Source: Immundisolibacter cernigliae (GTDB lineage: Bacteria > Pseudomonadota > Gammaproteobacteria > Immundisolibacterales > Immundisolibacteraceae). Taken from it: DNA of 64,000 nt. The notes beneath the pieces are model-generated. The model saw nothing but the letters and a program-made list of their open reading frames with translations. It had not been told where the DNA came from and searched no databases. The translations under genes and the position numbers were made by a program. Location: assembly GCF_001697225.1 (NCBI RefSeq), contig NZ_CP014671.1, forward strand, positions 310,001 to 374,000, given 5' to 3'. Below are positions 1 to 17,871 of the stretch, piece by piece (the stretch's first letter is position 1; each line of letters starts with the position of its first letter).

Positions 1-2
1 GG

Positions 3-1460
3 CGCATGCGCCTCAACCTGGCGCAGGCCCTGATGAGCCCATCGGACCTGCTGCTGCTGGACGAGCCGACCAACCACCTGGACCTTGACGCCATCCTGTG
101 GCTGGAAGACTGGCTCAAGCGCTACCCCGGCACGCTGATCGTCATCTCGCACGACCGCGATTTCCTGGATGGGCTCACCAACGTCATCGCGCACCTGTTC
201 GAAACCAAGCTCAAACGCTACGGCGGCAACTACTCGGCCTTCGAGAAGCAGCGCGCCATCAACCTCTCCGTCGGCCAGGCCGCGTTCGAAAAGCAATCGC
301 GCGAACGGGCGCACCTGAAGTCCTTCATCGACCGCTTCAAGGCCAAGGCCAGCAAGGCCCGACAGGCGCAGTCGCGAATGAAGATGCTGGCCAAGATGGA
401 GGAACTGGCCCCGATCCACGCCACCGCCGCCTTCAGCTTCGAGTTTCGTGAGCCGGAACGCGCGCCCAATCCGCTGCTGGTGCTGGAGGACGCGGTCGCC
501 GGCTATCCGTCCGAGCAGCCCGGCGGCCGGGCGAAGGTCATCCTGTCGCGGCTGAACCTGATCCTGCAGGCCGAGCAGCGCATCGGGCTGCTGGGCGTCA
601 ACGGCGCCGGCAAGTCCACGCTGATCAAGACGCTGGTCGGCGAACTGCCGCCGCTGGCCGGCAGCGTCAACCTGAACAAGGGCCTGTCGATCGGCTACTT
701 CGCCCAGCATCAGATCGAAATGCTGCGCCTGGACCAGACGCCGCTGTGGCACCTGGCCAAGCTGGCCCCGAACGTGCGCGAACAGCAGCTGCGCAGCTTC
801 CTGGGCGGCTTCAACTTCATCGGCGAGATGGCCACGACCCGGGTCGACACCTTCTCCGGCGGCGAGAAGGCACGCCTGGTGCTGGCGCTGATCGTATGGC
901 AACGCCCCAACCTGCTGGTGCTGGATGAGCCCACCAACCACCTGGACCTTGAAACCCGCGAGGCGCTCACCGTCGCCCTGGCGCAATTCGAAGGCACCCT
1001 GGTGCTGGTGTCGCACGACCGGCACCTGCTGCGCGCCACGACCGAAGAATTCATGATCGTCGCCGACGGCAGCCTCAAACCCTTCGACGGCGATCTGGAC
1101 GACTACCGCGACTGGCTGTTCAAGACCAAGCTTGGCAAGCGCACGGATACCGCCGCCGCGCCCTCGCCCGCCGATCGCAAGGAACAGAAGCGCCACAGCG
1201 CCGCCGCCCGCCAGCACCTGTCCGACCAGCGAAAGCCCATCGAAGCGCGCATCAGGCGCCTGGAAACCCAGATTCAGCGCCACACCGCCCGCGCCGCCGA
1301 GCTGCAAAGCCTGCTCAGCGACCCGGCGCTCTACGCCGACGATCAGAAGGACGCGCTCAAGGCACGCCTGTTCGAACAGGCGACGCAGGTCAAGGAGCTC
1401 AAACAGCTCGAAGCCGAGTGGCTGGAGCAGCAGACGGAGCTGGACAGCCTGGGCGGCTGA
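3..1460 (+). CDS. yheS: ABC-F ATPase, YheS-like (5' end outside window)
   Basis: This is the 3' part of a soluble ABC-F protein; members of the family act on the ribosome, not in transport. The window opens inside the first ABC domain: the codons before the first ATG continue the frame and read as the end of a signature motif (RMRLNLAQAL), so that ATG is internal. Visible are the first Walker B (LLLLDEPTNHLDLD), the inter-domain arm rich in K/R/Q, a second Walker A (GVNGAGKSTLIK), second signature (FSGGEKARL), second Walker B (LLVLDEPTNHLDL) and a charged C-terminal coiled coil over about the last 80 residues. The arm and the FAQHQ region resemble E. coli YheS more than Uup or EttA. The family assignment is firm; the YheS subgroup is judged by eye. 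Confidence 0.9.
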   Translation, partial: RMRLNLAQALMSPSDLLLLDEPTNHLDLDAILWLEDWLKRYPGTLIVISHDRDFLDGLTNVIAHLFETKLKRYGGNYSAFEKQRAINLSVGQAAFEKQSRERAHLKSFIDRFKAKASKARQAQSRMKMLAKMEELAPIHATAAFSFEFREPERAPNPLLVLEDAVAGYPSEQPGGRAKVILSRLNLILQAEQRIGLLGVNGAGKSTLIKTLVGELPPLAGSVNLNKGLSIGYFAQHQIEMLRLDQTPLWHLAKLAPNVREQQLRSFLGGFNFIGEMATTRVDTFSGGEKARLVLALIVWQRPNLLVLDEPTNHLDLETREALTVALAQFEGTLVLVSHDRHLLRATTEEFMIVADGSLKPFDGDLDDYRDWLFKTKLGKRTDTAAAPSPADRKEQKRHSAAARQHLSDQRKPIEARIRRLETQIQRHTARAAELQSLLSDPALYADDQKDALKARLFEQATQVKELKQLEAEWLEQQTELDSLGG

Positions 1461-1718
1461 GCCGCTCACTGAGCGCCTCCCGGCGCGCCACAGCGCGAAG
1501 CCAGGCACGGACCCCCGCAACCGGCCAACACCCAGACCGGCACGGCGCCAGGCGATTTGACACCGCTGGTTTCGAATCCGAAAGGGCGGTACCGGGTCCG
1601 TGAACTGAAGGCAGCTTGCGCAGTTCCCCCGCTACCGTCGCAAGGGATGCTGGCATGCGCCACAACCCGAACGCCCGTTATGCTTACCGGAACTTCACTG
1701 CGCGGCCGCCACCTGACC

Positions 1719-2708
1719 ATGCATAACCCACTTTCCACTGTGCTCACCGAGCGCCTGGACATCGCCTACCCGATCTGCCAGGCCGGCATGGGTTTCATTG
1801 CCCGTGGCGAGCTGGCCGCTGCGGTGTCGGCCGCCGGGGGGTTTGGGGTGCTGGGGGCCGAGGGTCTGTCGGCGGACGAGCTGGCCGCCGAGATCGCCAA
1901 GGTGCGCGCGCTCACGGACCGCCCGTTTGGCGTCGACATCCTGTTCGGGCAGGTCAAGAGCGAGCGCAGCGACGCGGTGGCCGAATACTCGGCCCAGGTG
2001 CAGCGCCAGATCGAGGTGGTGCTGGAAGCGCGCGTGCCGGTGCTGATCTCGGGTCTGGGTTCGCCGGCCGGCGTGCTGGACGCCGCCCACGCGCGGGGCA
2101 TGACGGTCATGTCGGTGATCGGCAACGTGCGCCAAGCCAGGCGCCTGGCCGTCGCGGGGGTCGACATGCTGATCGCGCAGGGTCACGAGGCCGGCGGCCA
2201 CACCGGGCGCGTCGGTACCTTCACCTTGCTGCCACAGGTGGTGGACGCGGTCGACGTGCCGGTGCTGGCGGCCGGTGGCATCGGCGACGGGCGCGGCCTG
2301 GTGGCGGCGCTGGCGCTGGGCACCTGTGGCGTGTGGCTGGGCACGCGCTTCGTCGCCGCCGCCGAGGCCTACGCACACGAGGCCTACAAGCAAAAGATCG
2401 TCGCCATCGACGAGGAAGGCACGGTCGTCACCCGCGCCCACAGCGGCAAGCCGTGCCGGTTGGTCAGGAACGCCTTTACCGAGCACTGGGATGCCCGCCC
2501 GCAGGACATCCTGCCCTTCCCGGCCCAGCACATCGCGGTCGGGCGGGATGCGGCGCGGCGCGCCCGCTACGAGGGCGCCGTGGACGACGGCGGCCTGCCG
2601 GCCGGCCAGGTGTCGGGCATGATCCGCGAGGTGCTGCCGGCCGGGCAGATCGTGCGCAACATCGTGGCCGAGGCGCAGGCGACACTGGCGCGCCTGGGCC
2701 GGGCCTGA
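1719..2708 (+). CDS. NAD(P)H-dependent flavin oxidoreductase (nitronate monooxygenase / FabK-like family)
   Basis: A 329-residue FMN-dependent TIM-barrel enzyme of the 2-nitropropane dioxygenase superfamily. The N-terminal IAYPICQAGMGFIARGELA, the His-containing motif GHEAGGHTGRV and the FMN phosphate-binding stretch AGGIGDGRGLVAALALG are all present. The ATG at 1719 is preferred to an in-frame TTG about 160 bases upstream because the family begins just before the LDIAYP motif. A ferredoxin gene follows after 28 bases and a CoA transferase 18 bases after that, which suggests one operon and perhaps an acyl-CoA or nitro/enoyl substrate. Members range from nitronate oxidation to enoyl reduction, so the substrate is open. 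Confidence 0.87.
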   Translation: MHNPLSTVLTERLDIAYPICQAGMGFIARGELAAAVSAAGGFGVLGAEGLSADELAAEIAKVRALTDRPFGVDILFGQVKSERSDAVAEYSAQVQRQIEVVLEARVPVLISGLGSPAGVLDAAHARGMTVMSVIGNVRQARRLAVAGVDMLIAQGHEAGGHTGRVGTFTLLPQVVDAVDVPVLAAGGIGDGRGLVAALALGTCGVWLGTRFVAAAEAYAHEAYKQKIVAIDEEGTVVTRAHSGKPCRLVRNAFTEHWDARPQDILPFPAQHIAVGRDAARRARYEGAVDDGGLPAGQVSGMIREVLPAGQIVRNIVAEAQATLARLGRA

Positions 2709-2736
2709 ATTTCAACAACCCCACGGGAGACAGAAC

Positions 2737-3039
2737 ATGACCGCAAGCAGCGCGCTCGACCAGTGCGAACAAATCGCCGGCAAGTGGCGGGTGCTGATCG
2801 ACCGCAACCGTTGCGAGGGCAAGGAAAAATGCGCGCAGGTGTGCCCGGAGGGCGTGTTCAGCATCCGTCGCCTCACGGACGATGAATTCAACACCCACGT
2901 GAAAGGCTTTCTGCCGCGCCTGAAAGTGCGCGCCCACGGCCGCCGCCAGGCCTTCGCCGACAACGAACAGGACTGCCGCAACTGCCTGCGCTGCGTGGCC
3001 GCCTGCCCGGAAGACGCCATCCAGGTCGTGCCGCGCTAA
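2737..3039 (+). CDS. Dicluster 4Fe-4S-type ferredoxin
   Basis: A 100-residue cytoplasmic electron carrier. The C-terminal half has a classical Cys motif (CRNCLRCVAACPEDAI, CX2CX2CX3CP). The N-terminal motif is atypical, CEGKEKCAQVCPEG, with five residues between the first two cysteines, so the first cluster may be a variant or 3Fe-4S type. A good ribosome-binding site (gggaga) lies before the ATG. It sits between a flavin oxidoreductase and a CoA transferase with short gaps and is probably the redox partner of the former. Confidence 0.9.
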   Translation: MTASSALDQCEQIAGKWRVLIDRNRCEGKEKCAQVCPEGVFSIRRLTDDEFNTHVKGFLPRLKVRAHGRRQAFADNEQDCRNCLRCVAACPEDAIQVVPR

Positions 3040-3057
3040 GCCAGCGGCGACCTGCTC

Positions 3058-4218
3058 ATGCCGCTAACCGGCATCCGCGTCCTGGAACTGGGCAGCATGG
3101 TGGCGGCCCCGCTGGGCGCCACACTGCTGGGCGACATGGGCGCCGATGTCATCAAGATCGAGCCACCCGGCGGCGAGGAAGGCCGCCGGGTCGGCCCGCG
3201 CCTGGGCGACGACACCGGGCTCTACATCGGCGTGAACCGCAACAAGCGTGGCATGGTGCTGGACCTGACCCAGCCGCCCGGCCAGGAGGTGCTGCGCCGC
3301 CTGGTGCAGCAGACCGACATCGTCATCCATAACCAGCGCAGTCCGGCCCGCGAGCGGCTAGGGCTGGACTACGCCGCGCTGGCCGCCATCCGGCCGGACA
3401 TCATCCTGATCACCGTCAGCACCTATGGCGAGAGCGGCCCCTACGCCGGTCGGCCGGGCATTGATCCTTCCGCCCAGGCGCTGGGCGGCCTGATGGCCGG
3501 CACCGGCGAGCCGGGCGGCCCGTCCCTCAAGGCCGGCGCCGCGGTGGCCGACGTGACGGCTGCCACGCTGGTCTCGTACGCGGCCATGCTCGCCCTGTGG
3601 GCGCGCGCCCGCGACCGCCAGGGTCAGGCGGCCGAGGTGGCGCTGATCGACGGCGTAGTGCACCTGCAGGGCGTGCAGCTTGGCGAGTACCTGCTGACCG
3701 GCAGTCCACCGCCGCGGGTCGGCAACCGCAGCCCGTTCTATGCGCCGTACAACAGCTACCGCTGCGCGGACGGCGGCGAAGTGCATCTGGCCGCCTTCAA
3801 CAACAAGTTCTATCGCAATCTGTGTGGGGCGCTGGACGCGCCGGAGCTGATCGACGACCCGCGCTTCGTCAGCCCCGCCTCACGCCTGGAAAACCGCGAC
3901 GCCCTGGACCTGCAAATCGCCGCCTGCTGCGCCCGCCATTCGCGCGCCGAATTGATGGCCCGCCTCGAGCACGCCGACGTCGTTGCCGCGCCGGTCAACG
4001 ACTACCCTGCTGCAGCCGCCGACCCGCAGCTGCGCCACAACGGCATGTTCGTGCCGGTCGAGCACAGCGCTCACGGCCGCCTCGAAGTGCCCGGCATTCC
4101 GCTTCACCTGCTGGGCACACCGGGCGCAGTGCGCCGGTCGCCGCCGATGCTGGGCGAACACACCTCGGAAATCCTGGCAGAACTCGCCTGTCGGGTTGAT
4201 GAGCCGAACGCGCCGTAG
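3058..4218 (+). CDS. CaiB/BaiF (class III) CoA transferase
   Basis: A 386-residue enzyme that moves CoA between acyl-CoA and a free acid via an aspartyl-CoA anhydride. It begins with the family's N-terminal pattern (GIRVLELGSMVAAPLGAT, then GADVIKIEPPGGEE). The expected catalytic Asp lies in AAVADVTAATL near residue 164, and the C-terminal domain has the usual AAPVNDYPAAAADPQ stretch. Length is normal. It is the last gene of the short operon with the flavin oxidoreductase and ferredoxin. The acid substrate cannot be read from the sequence; the aromatic and acyl-CoA genes elsewhere in the window make a catabolic role plausible. Confidence 0.93.
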   Translation: MPLTGIRVLELGSMVAAPLGATLLGDMGADVIKIEPPGGEEGRRVGPRLGDDTGLYIGVNRNKRGMVLDLTQPPGQEVLRRLVQQTDIVIHNQRSPARERLGLDYAALAAIRPDIILITVSTYGESGPYAGRPGIDPSAQALGGLMAGTGEPGGPSLKAGAAVADVTAATLVSYAAMLALWARARDRQGQAAEVALIDGVVHLQGVQLGEYLLTGSPPPRVGNRSPFYAPYNSYRCADGGEVHLAAFNNKFYRNLCGALDAPELIDDPRFVSPASRLENRDALDLQIAACCARHSRAELMARLEHADVVAAPVNDYPAAAADPQLRHNGMFVPVEHSAHGRLEVPGIPLHLLGTPGAVRRSPPMLGEHTSEILAELACRVDEPNAP

Positions 4219-4324
4219 GTGGGCGCCCCGCGGGCCGACCACGTAGCCGGCACCGCAATCGAGTAAGGCTGTCCGCGTTCGCGCGAACGGCTTCAGTCGC
4301 AATGGCCCTGTAGCACAGTCCGCA

Positions 4325-7777
<3,453 letters not shown>

Positions 7778-7824
7778 GGCATCACACCAACCTGCTGCGA
7801 GTGCGTCACCGCTGCCTGAACGGC

Positions 7825-8990
7825 CTAGGCCTGCTGCGGATCATCGCCATCGCGATACCGCCGGGCGATGTCGCGGCAGGTTTCGGCCAGGTCCTGCAGG
7901 GCATCCACCACATCGGGATCGAAGTGCCGACCGCGCTCGGCCTGAATCATCTCCATCGCACGCTGGTGGGAATAGGCCTCCTTGTAGGCACGGCGCGACA
8001 TAAGAGCATCGTAGACATCGGCCGCCGCCATCAGGCGTGCGCTGACCGGAATGTCGTCGCCCGCCAGGCCCTGCGGATAACCCGAACCGTCCCACTTCTC
8101 GTGATGGCAGTGCGCGATCTCGCGCGCGAAGCGCAAGAATGAGCCGCCCTGATCGCCCAACTCGAGTTCGGCCTGGGCAATCGCATCCCGGCCATAGGTA
8201 GGGTGCCGCTTCATGATTTCCCATTCGGCCGGCGTCAGCTTGCCCTGCTTGAGCAGGATCGCGTCCGGAATGGCCACCTTGCCCACGTCGTGCAGGGGCG
8301 CCGACCTGAACATCATGTCGATGGTCTCGTCGTTCAGTTCATGGCAAAAGCGCGGGTGGTCCCGCAAGCGCTCGGCCAGCACCCGCACGTAATGCTGGGT
8401 GCGGCGAATGTGGCCACCGGTCTCGTTGTCGCGCACCTCGGTCAGCGAGCACAGGGCGGTGATGGTCGCCCCTGGGAGGCGATGACTTCCTGCTTGCTGC
8501 GTATCAGCTGCTCGGACTGGCACAGGATCTCGCGCGTGCGCTCGGCCACCAGCCGCTCCAGGTCCTCGTTGCGATCCCGCAGCAGACGGCTGGCGCGGGC
8601 CAGCTTCAGGTGGTTGTTGACCCGCGCCAGCACCACCGGCGGCGAGTAGGGCTTGTGGATGAAATCGTCCGCTCCCAGCGACAGGCCGTATTCCTCGTCG
8701 GCCGCGCTTTCCAGGCTGGTGAGCAGCAGTACCGGCATGTCGCGCAAACCGGGCGCCGCCTTCACTCGCCTGCACACCTCGAAGCCGTCCATGCCGGGCA
8801 TGACGACGTCCAGCAGCATCAGGTCCGGCCGATCGCCATCCGCAAGGCGTGTCAGAGCCTCCTCGCCGTCACAGGCGGCATGCACCGTGTAGTGCCGGCC
8901 AAGCAGATCCTCCAGGATCAGGAGGTTGTCCGGCTGGTCGTCGACAATCAATATCCGGGCCGCGGCCTCATTCATCGTGTTGATGCTCAT
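7825..8990 (-). pseudogene. Response regulator with HD-GYP phosphodiesterase domain, frameshifted
   Basis: The first segment (8990 down to about 8470) encodes a receiver domain (ILIVDDQPDNLLILEDLLG, MLLLDVVMPGMDG, phosphoacceptor Asp present) and a coiled linker. The second (about 8475 down to 7825) is in another frame and encodes a full HD-GYP domain with HDVGKVAIPD, CHHEKWDGSGYP and DVYDALMSRRAYK. HD-GYP domains of this type hydrolyse cyclic di-GMP. The frames would join smoothly (VIAS-Q...ATITALCSLTEVRDNE) if one more base were present in the four-C run at 8469-8472. ATG at 8990 is preferred to a GTG at 9005. It may be a real mutation or a sequencing error in the homopolymer. Confidence 0.85.
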
Positions 8991-9163
8991 ATCCCGTAAT
9001 CGCACGGTGCGGCTGGCAGCCGTTGCTGCGCGCGACGGCCACCCGCATCACTGCAGGGCACGATGACTACATCGGCAGGCGCGGAAAAAAATGAAGCGCT
9101 GCGTAAAAAAACATTCGGCCGGCACGGCCAGAGGCCGGCGACAAGGCGCCCGGCGGGCGTTCT

Positions 9164-9808
9164 TCAGCCCGGCGAGGCGGCGGAATGGCGTTCGCGCCAG
9201 GCGCTCAGCAAGGCCGTGACCTCGGCATCGCTGACCGGCCCGAAATCGCGATAGAACTGGCCAACGGCGCCAAAATCGACCGGCGTCAGCAGGCACACGA
9301 CCTGGTCGGCATGGGCGCGCAATCGGCTCAGTGCATCCGGCGGCGCCACGCCGACGGCCACCACCAGCCGCGCCGGGCGCCGGGCGCGCAGCGCATCCAG
9401 GGCGGCGATCAGCGTGGCGCCGGTGGCGACGCCATCATCCACCACCACCACCAGCCGGCCGGCCGGATCGACCTGCAGCGCACCGTACTGCGCGCGCCGA
9501 CGCCTGATGACGGCCTGCTGGCGGGCCGTTTCCTTGGCCAGGTACTGCGCATCCAGGTCAGCGGCAACATCCGGGTTGACATAGACATGCCCGGCCTCGT
9601 CGACCGCACCGATGGCGTACTCGGGATTGCCCGGCGCCCCCAGCTTGCGCACCAGGATCAGGTCCAGGTCGCCTTCGAGAGCCGTGGCCAGAATCACGCC
9701 CATGGGCACCGCCCCGCGCGGCACCGCCAGAATCAGCGGGCGCTGGCCGCGCAGATGTGCCAGGCGCGCCGCCAGCTCAGTGGCGGCTTGGTCGCGATCC
9801 TTGAACAT
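9164..9808 (-). CDS. Phosphoribosyltransferase-family protein
   Basis: A 214-residue type I phosphoribosyltransferase fold protein. The PRPP-binding motif is clear (VVVVDDGVATGATLIAAL) and the N-terminal ILAVPRGAVPMGVILA and LGAPGNPEYAIGAV stretches match the broad group of predicted phosphoribosyltransferases often found with stress or dienelactone-hydrolase-like genes. The ATG at 9808 is chosen over a GTG two codons upstream because a strong ggagg lies five bases before it. It stands alone on this strand. The nucleobase or other acceptor is not predictable. Confidence 0.88.
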   Translation of the reverse strand: MFKDRDQAATELAARLAHLRGQRPLILAVPRGAVPMGVILATALEGDLDLILVRKLGAPGNPEYAIGAVDEAGHVYVNPDVAADLDAQYLAKETARQQAVIRRRRAQYGALQVDPAGRLVVVVDDGVATGATLIAALDALRARRPARLVVAVGVAPPDALSRLRAHADQVVCLLTPVDFGAVGQFYRDFGPVSDAEVTALLSAWRERHSAASPG

Positions 9809-9915
9809 GCGCACCTCCGGGACGTGCGCCGCGTGCGCGACGCCTGCGGGGTGTCCAGGGCTTCAGGCATTGCCTGATCCGGTCCTGCCGACAGGGCGAC
9901 AGCTTGCCGCGGACT

Positions 9916-10512
9916 CTACAGCCGGTCGATGACCTCGGTCAGGATCTTCTCGCCGGCTTGCGGACCGCGGGCATCCAGTCCCTCGGCGACGACTTCGCTG
10001 TAGCGGCAGTCGATGAACTCGCACAACCAGCGCAGGTAGCTGGTCTGGAAATTCACCTGCGGCAGGTCGGCGTACGCACTACCGCGGGTGGTGACCAGCG
10101 TCAGCGGCTTGCCACCGCACAGGCCATGCGGCCCCTGCGCCGTGTAACGAAAAAGCAAACCCGGCTGCACCACCACGTCCAGGTAGTGCTTGACCGGATA
10201 CGGCAGGCTGAAATTCCACATCGGCGCAGCGATGACCACCTCGTCGGCCGCCAGGAACTCCCTTGCCCACGGCGTTACGGCGTCCCAGGCCCGCTGCTGG
10301 GTCGGCGTCAGCTGCGAACCGGCCGCCACGCTGCCCTTGGCCAAGGCCACCGGGCCGTCGACCAGCGGCAGTTCGGTATTGATCAGATCCACCTCGTCCA
10401 CCGTCAGCGCCGGGTCCGCCGCCCGCCGGCTGGCGAGCCAGGCGTCGAGCAGGCGACGGGTGCGCGACAGCGGTCCCTTGGGCGTGAAAGACACAACCAG
10501 CAGACGCGCCAT
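9916..10512 (-). CDS. azoR: FMN-dependent NADH:quinone oxidoreductase / azoreductase
   Basis: A 198-residue flavodoxin-fold protein resembling AzoR, which uses FMN and NADH to reduce quinones and azo bonds by two electrons. The N-terminal phosphate-binding loop follows LLVVSFTPKGPLSRTRRLLD. The central stretch DEVVIAAPMWNFSLPYPVKH is the hallmark flavin-contacting motif, followed by LVTTRGSAY. It starts five bases after the end of the upstream protease gene, so the two are probably cotranscribed, though a functional link is not obvious. Confidence 0.9.
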   Translation of the reverse strand: MARLLVVSFTPKGPLSRTRRLLDAWLASRRAADPALTVDEVDLINTELPLVDGPVALAKGSVAAGSQLTPTQQRAWDAVTPWAREFLAADEVVIAAPMWNFSLPYPVKHYLDVVVQPGLLFRYTAQGPHGLCGGKPLTLVTTRGSAYADLPQVNFQTSYLRWLCEFIDCRYSEVVAEGLDARGPQAGEKILTEVIDRL

Positions 10513-10517
10513 CGGGC

Positions 10518-11915
10518 TTACTCCTTGGGCACGGTCAGCGCCAGGAACAGCGGATTGCCGCGCCGCTGTACCAGCAGCGGCACCGCCCGCCCGGCGGGCA
10601 ACTTGCCGACCAGCGCCTTGAAGTGCGCCACGTCCTTCACCTCACTGTCGCCCACGCGCAGGATCACGTCGCCGCGGGTCAGTCCCGCCCGCGCCGCCGG
10701 GCCATCGCCCACGGCCATGACCAGCACGCCACCTTTGGGTACATCGAGCTGCTCACGTTGCGCCGCGTCGAGGTCGGCGACCGCCAGCTTCAGCCGGCCA
10801 CCCTGGGCCTGATCGGCCGGCTTGGACGCCGGGCCGCCAGCCTCGTCGCTATCCGAAAGCGCGCCGACCGTCGCCGATACCGTGCGTTCCTTGCCGTCCC
10901 GAAGCACCGTCAGGGACACCTTGTCACCGACCTCGGTATTACCCACCAGCGGCGGCAGGTCCCCGGCATCGGCCAGCGCCCGCCCGTTGAAGGCCAGAAT
11001 CACGTCGCCGGCCTTGATGCCGGCCGTGGCGGCCGGGCTGCCCGCCGTCACATCCGCCACCAGTGCCCCGCGCGCCTTGTCCAGCCCGAAGGATTGCGCC
11101 AAGGCGGGCGTCACCGGCTGGACGGTCACGCCAAGATAGCCGTGCGAGGCGTGGCCGGATTTCTGGATCTGCCCGGCGGCGCGCATCGCCACCTTGATCG
11201 GGATGGCGAACGACAGCCCCATGTAGCCGCCGGAGCGGCTGTAAATCTGCGAATTGATACCGATGACTTCACCGTCGGTATTGAACAGCGGCCCGCCGGA
11301 GTTGCCCGGATTGACCGCCGCGTCGGTCTGGATGAACGGTACGTAGGCGTCGCTGGGCAGGGTGCGACCGACCGCGCTGACGATGCCCGCCGTGGCCGTG
11401 TACTCGAGCCCGAACGGCGAGCCGATCGCCAGCACCCACGCGCCCACCTCCAGCCGGTCCGAGTCGCCGATCTTCACTGCCGGCAGGCCCTTGGCCTTGA
11501 TGCGCAGCACGGCCACGTCGGTGCGCTCGTCCAGCCCCACCAGCTCGGCAGGCTCCTCGCGATGATCGGACAGCTTGACCAGAATCTCGTCGGCGTCCTT
11601 GACCACATGTGCGTTGGTCAGGATGGTGCCGTCGGCGGAAATGATGAAGCCCGAGCCCAGCGATCGGGCCTGTTGCTGGCCGCCGGGCGGCTGACCGAAA
11701 AAGCGGCGGAAGAACTCATTCCGGGGGTCATTCGGATCCATCGGCATGCCCGGAAACAGCTCCTGCGTGCGGGCCTTCTGCGTGGTCGAGATGTTGACCA
11801 CGGACGGACCGACGTCCTTCACCAATTGAGTGAACTCCGGCAACGCCGCATGGACGCTGGACCACCACGGAGTCCACAGCAGCAGCACGGCGAAAACAGC
11901 GCGTAACGCGGTCAT
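10518..11915 (-). CDS. degQ: Periplasmic Do-type serine protease (DegP/DegQ/MucD family)
   Basis: A 465-residue protein with an N-terminal signal peptide (about residues 1-23, ending SSVHA), a trypsin-like domain with triad residues in LTNAHVV (His), DVAVLRI (Asp) and GNSGGP (Ser), and two PDZ domains (GYLGVTVQPVTPAL..., then LPVPKGG-like and VLVMAVGDGPAARAG...). These proteases degrade or refold misfolded envelope proteins. The ATG is supported by ctggag upstream. azoR follows five bases downstream. The family is certain; the choice between degP, degQ and mucD names is not. Confidence 0.93.
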   Translation of the reverse strand: MTALRAVFAVLLLWTPWWSSVHAALPEFTQLVKDVGPSVVNISTTQKARTQELFPGMPMDPNDPRNEFFRRFFGQPPGGQQQARSLGSGFIISADGTILTNAHVVKDADEILVKLSDHREEPAELVGLDERTDVAVLRIKAKGLPAVKIGDSDRLEVGAWVLAIGSPFGLEYTATAGIVSAVGRTLPSDAYVPFIQTDAAVNPGNSGGPLFNTDGEVIGINSQIYSRSGGYMGLSFAIPIKVAMRAAGQIQKSGHASHGYLGVTVQPVTPALAQSFGLDKARGALVADVTAGSPAATAGIKAGDVILAFNGRALADAGDLPPLVGNTEVGDKVSLTVLRDGKERTVSATVGALSDSDEAGGPASKPADQAQGGRLKLAVADLDAAQREQLDVPKGGVLVMAVGDGPAARAGLTRGDVILRVGDSEVKDVAHFKALVGKLPAGRAVPLLVQRRGNPLFLALTVPKE

Positions 11916-12023
11916 ACAGACTCCAGTTGAGGCCAGGGTTTCAGCATTGGATTGCGGCCGGCCGACACGCAGGCCGCGGCGACTGCCGCATGAGACTCGC
12001 AGCGCATGCGATAAGTTCCGGGG

Positions 12024-12089
12024 CTGTTCGGCCCGAGGGCGGGCCTCCCACGCAAAAGACCCGTGGGAGCGGCGCCCCGCCGCGAATAC
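12024..12089. repeat. B-type palindromes, two halves in reversed order
   Basis: The 259 bases between the protease and ligA hold no gene. They contain the two half-elements of repeat B: an inverted gtgggaggcccgccctcggg half, then 13 bases, then a gtgggagcggcgccccgccg half. The heads face each other, unlike the standard copies, where the heads lie at the outer ends. It corresponds to the junction between two neighbouring B units in the tandem array at 41.9 kb. Confidence 0.75.
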
Positions 12090-12174
12090 CCAGGCCGGTC
12101 GCGGGCACGGCCCCGCTGCTGCCGAACAAACGACTTCGTCGGCTCATGGCGCGTACCCCCGAAGCGCGGCCGCA

Positions 12175-17776
<5,602 letters not shown>

Positions 17777-17811
17777 GCCTGACGGTATTCCTGAAGGCGC
17801 CCGGTTGGTCG

Positions 17812-17841
17812 TTGTGGCAGCGTGTCCGCCGACCGGATAAT
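17812..17841 (+). promoter_or_regulatory. queF: Possible sigma-70 promoter for queF
   Basis: In the 95 bases between divergent smc and queF, a TTGTGG hexamer (17812-17817) and a GATAAT hexamer (17836-17841) are separated by 18 bases and point toward queF. This is inference from hexamer match and spacing only. Confidence 0.35.
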
Positions 17842-17871
17842 GCGCGCCCCAAACCCGACCCGGAGACACGC

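Noticed and set aside
1565-1600. tRNA-like TTCGAATCC element
   Set aside because: No anticodon arm or acceptor stem can be formed around it. The rest of the 258-base gap also shows no RNA gene.
8465-8480. Programmed ribosomal frameshift in the HD-GYP regulator
   Set aside because: The four-base G run (coding strand) is short, no stimulating hairpin or internal Shine-Dalgarno is evident, and this family is not known for frameshifting. A mutation or read error is simpler.
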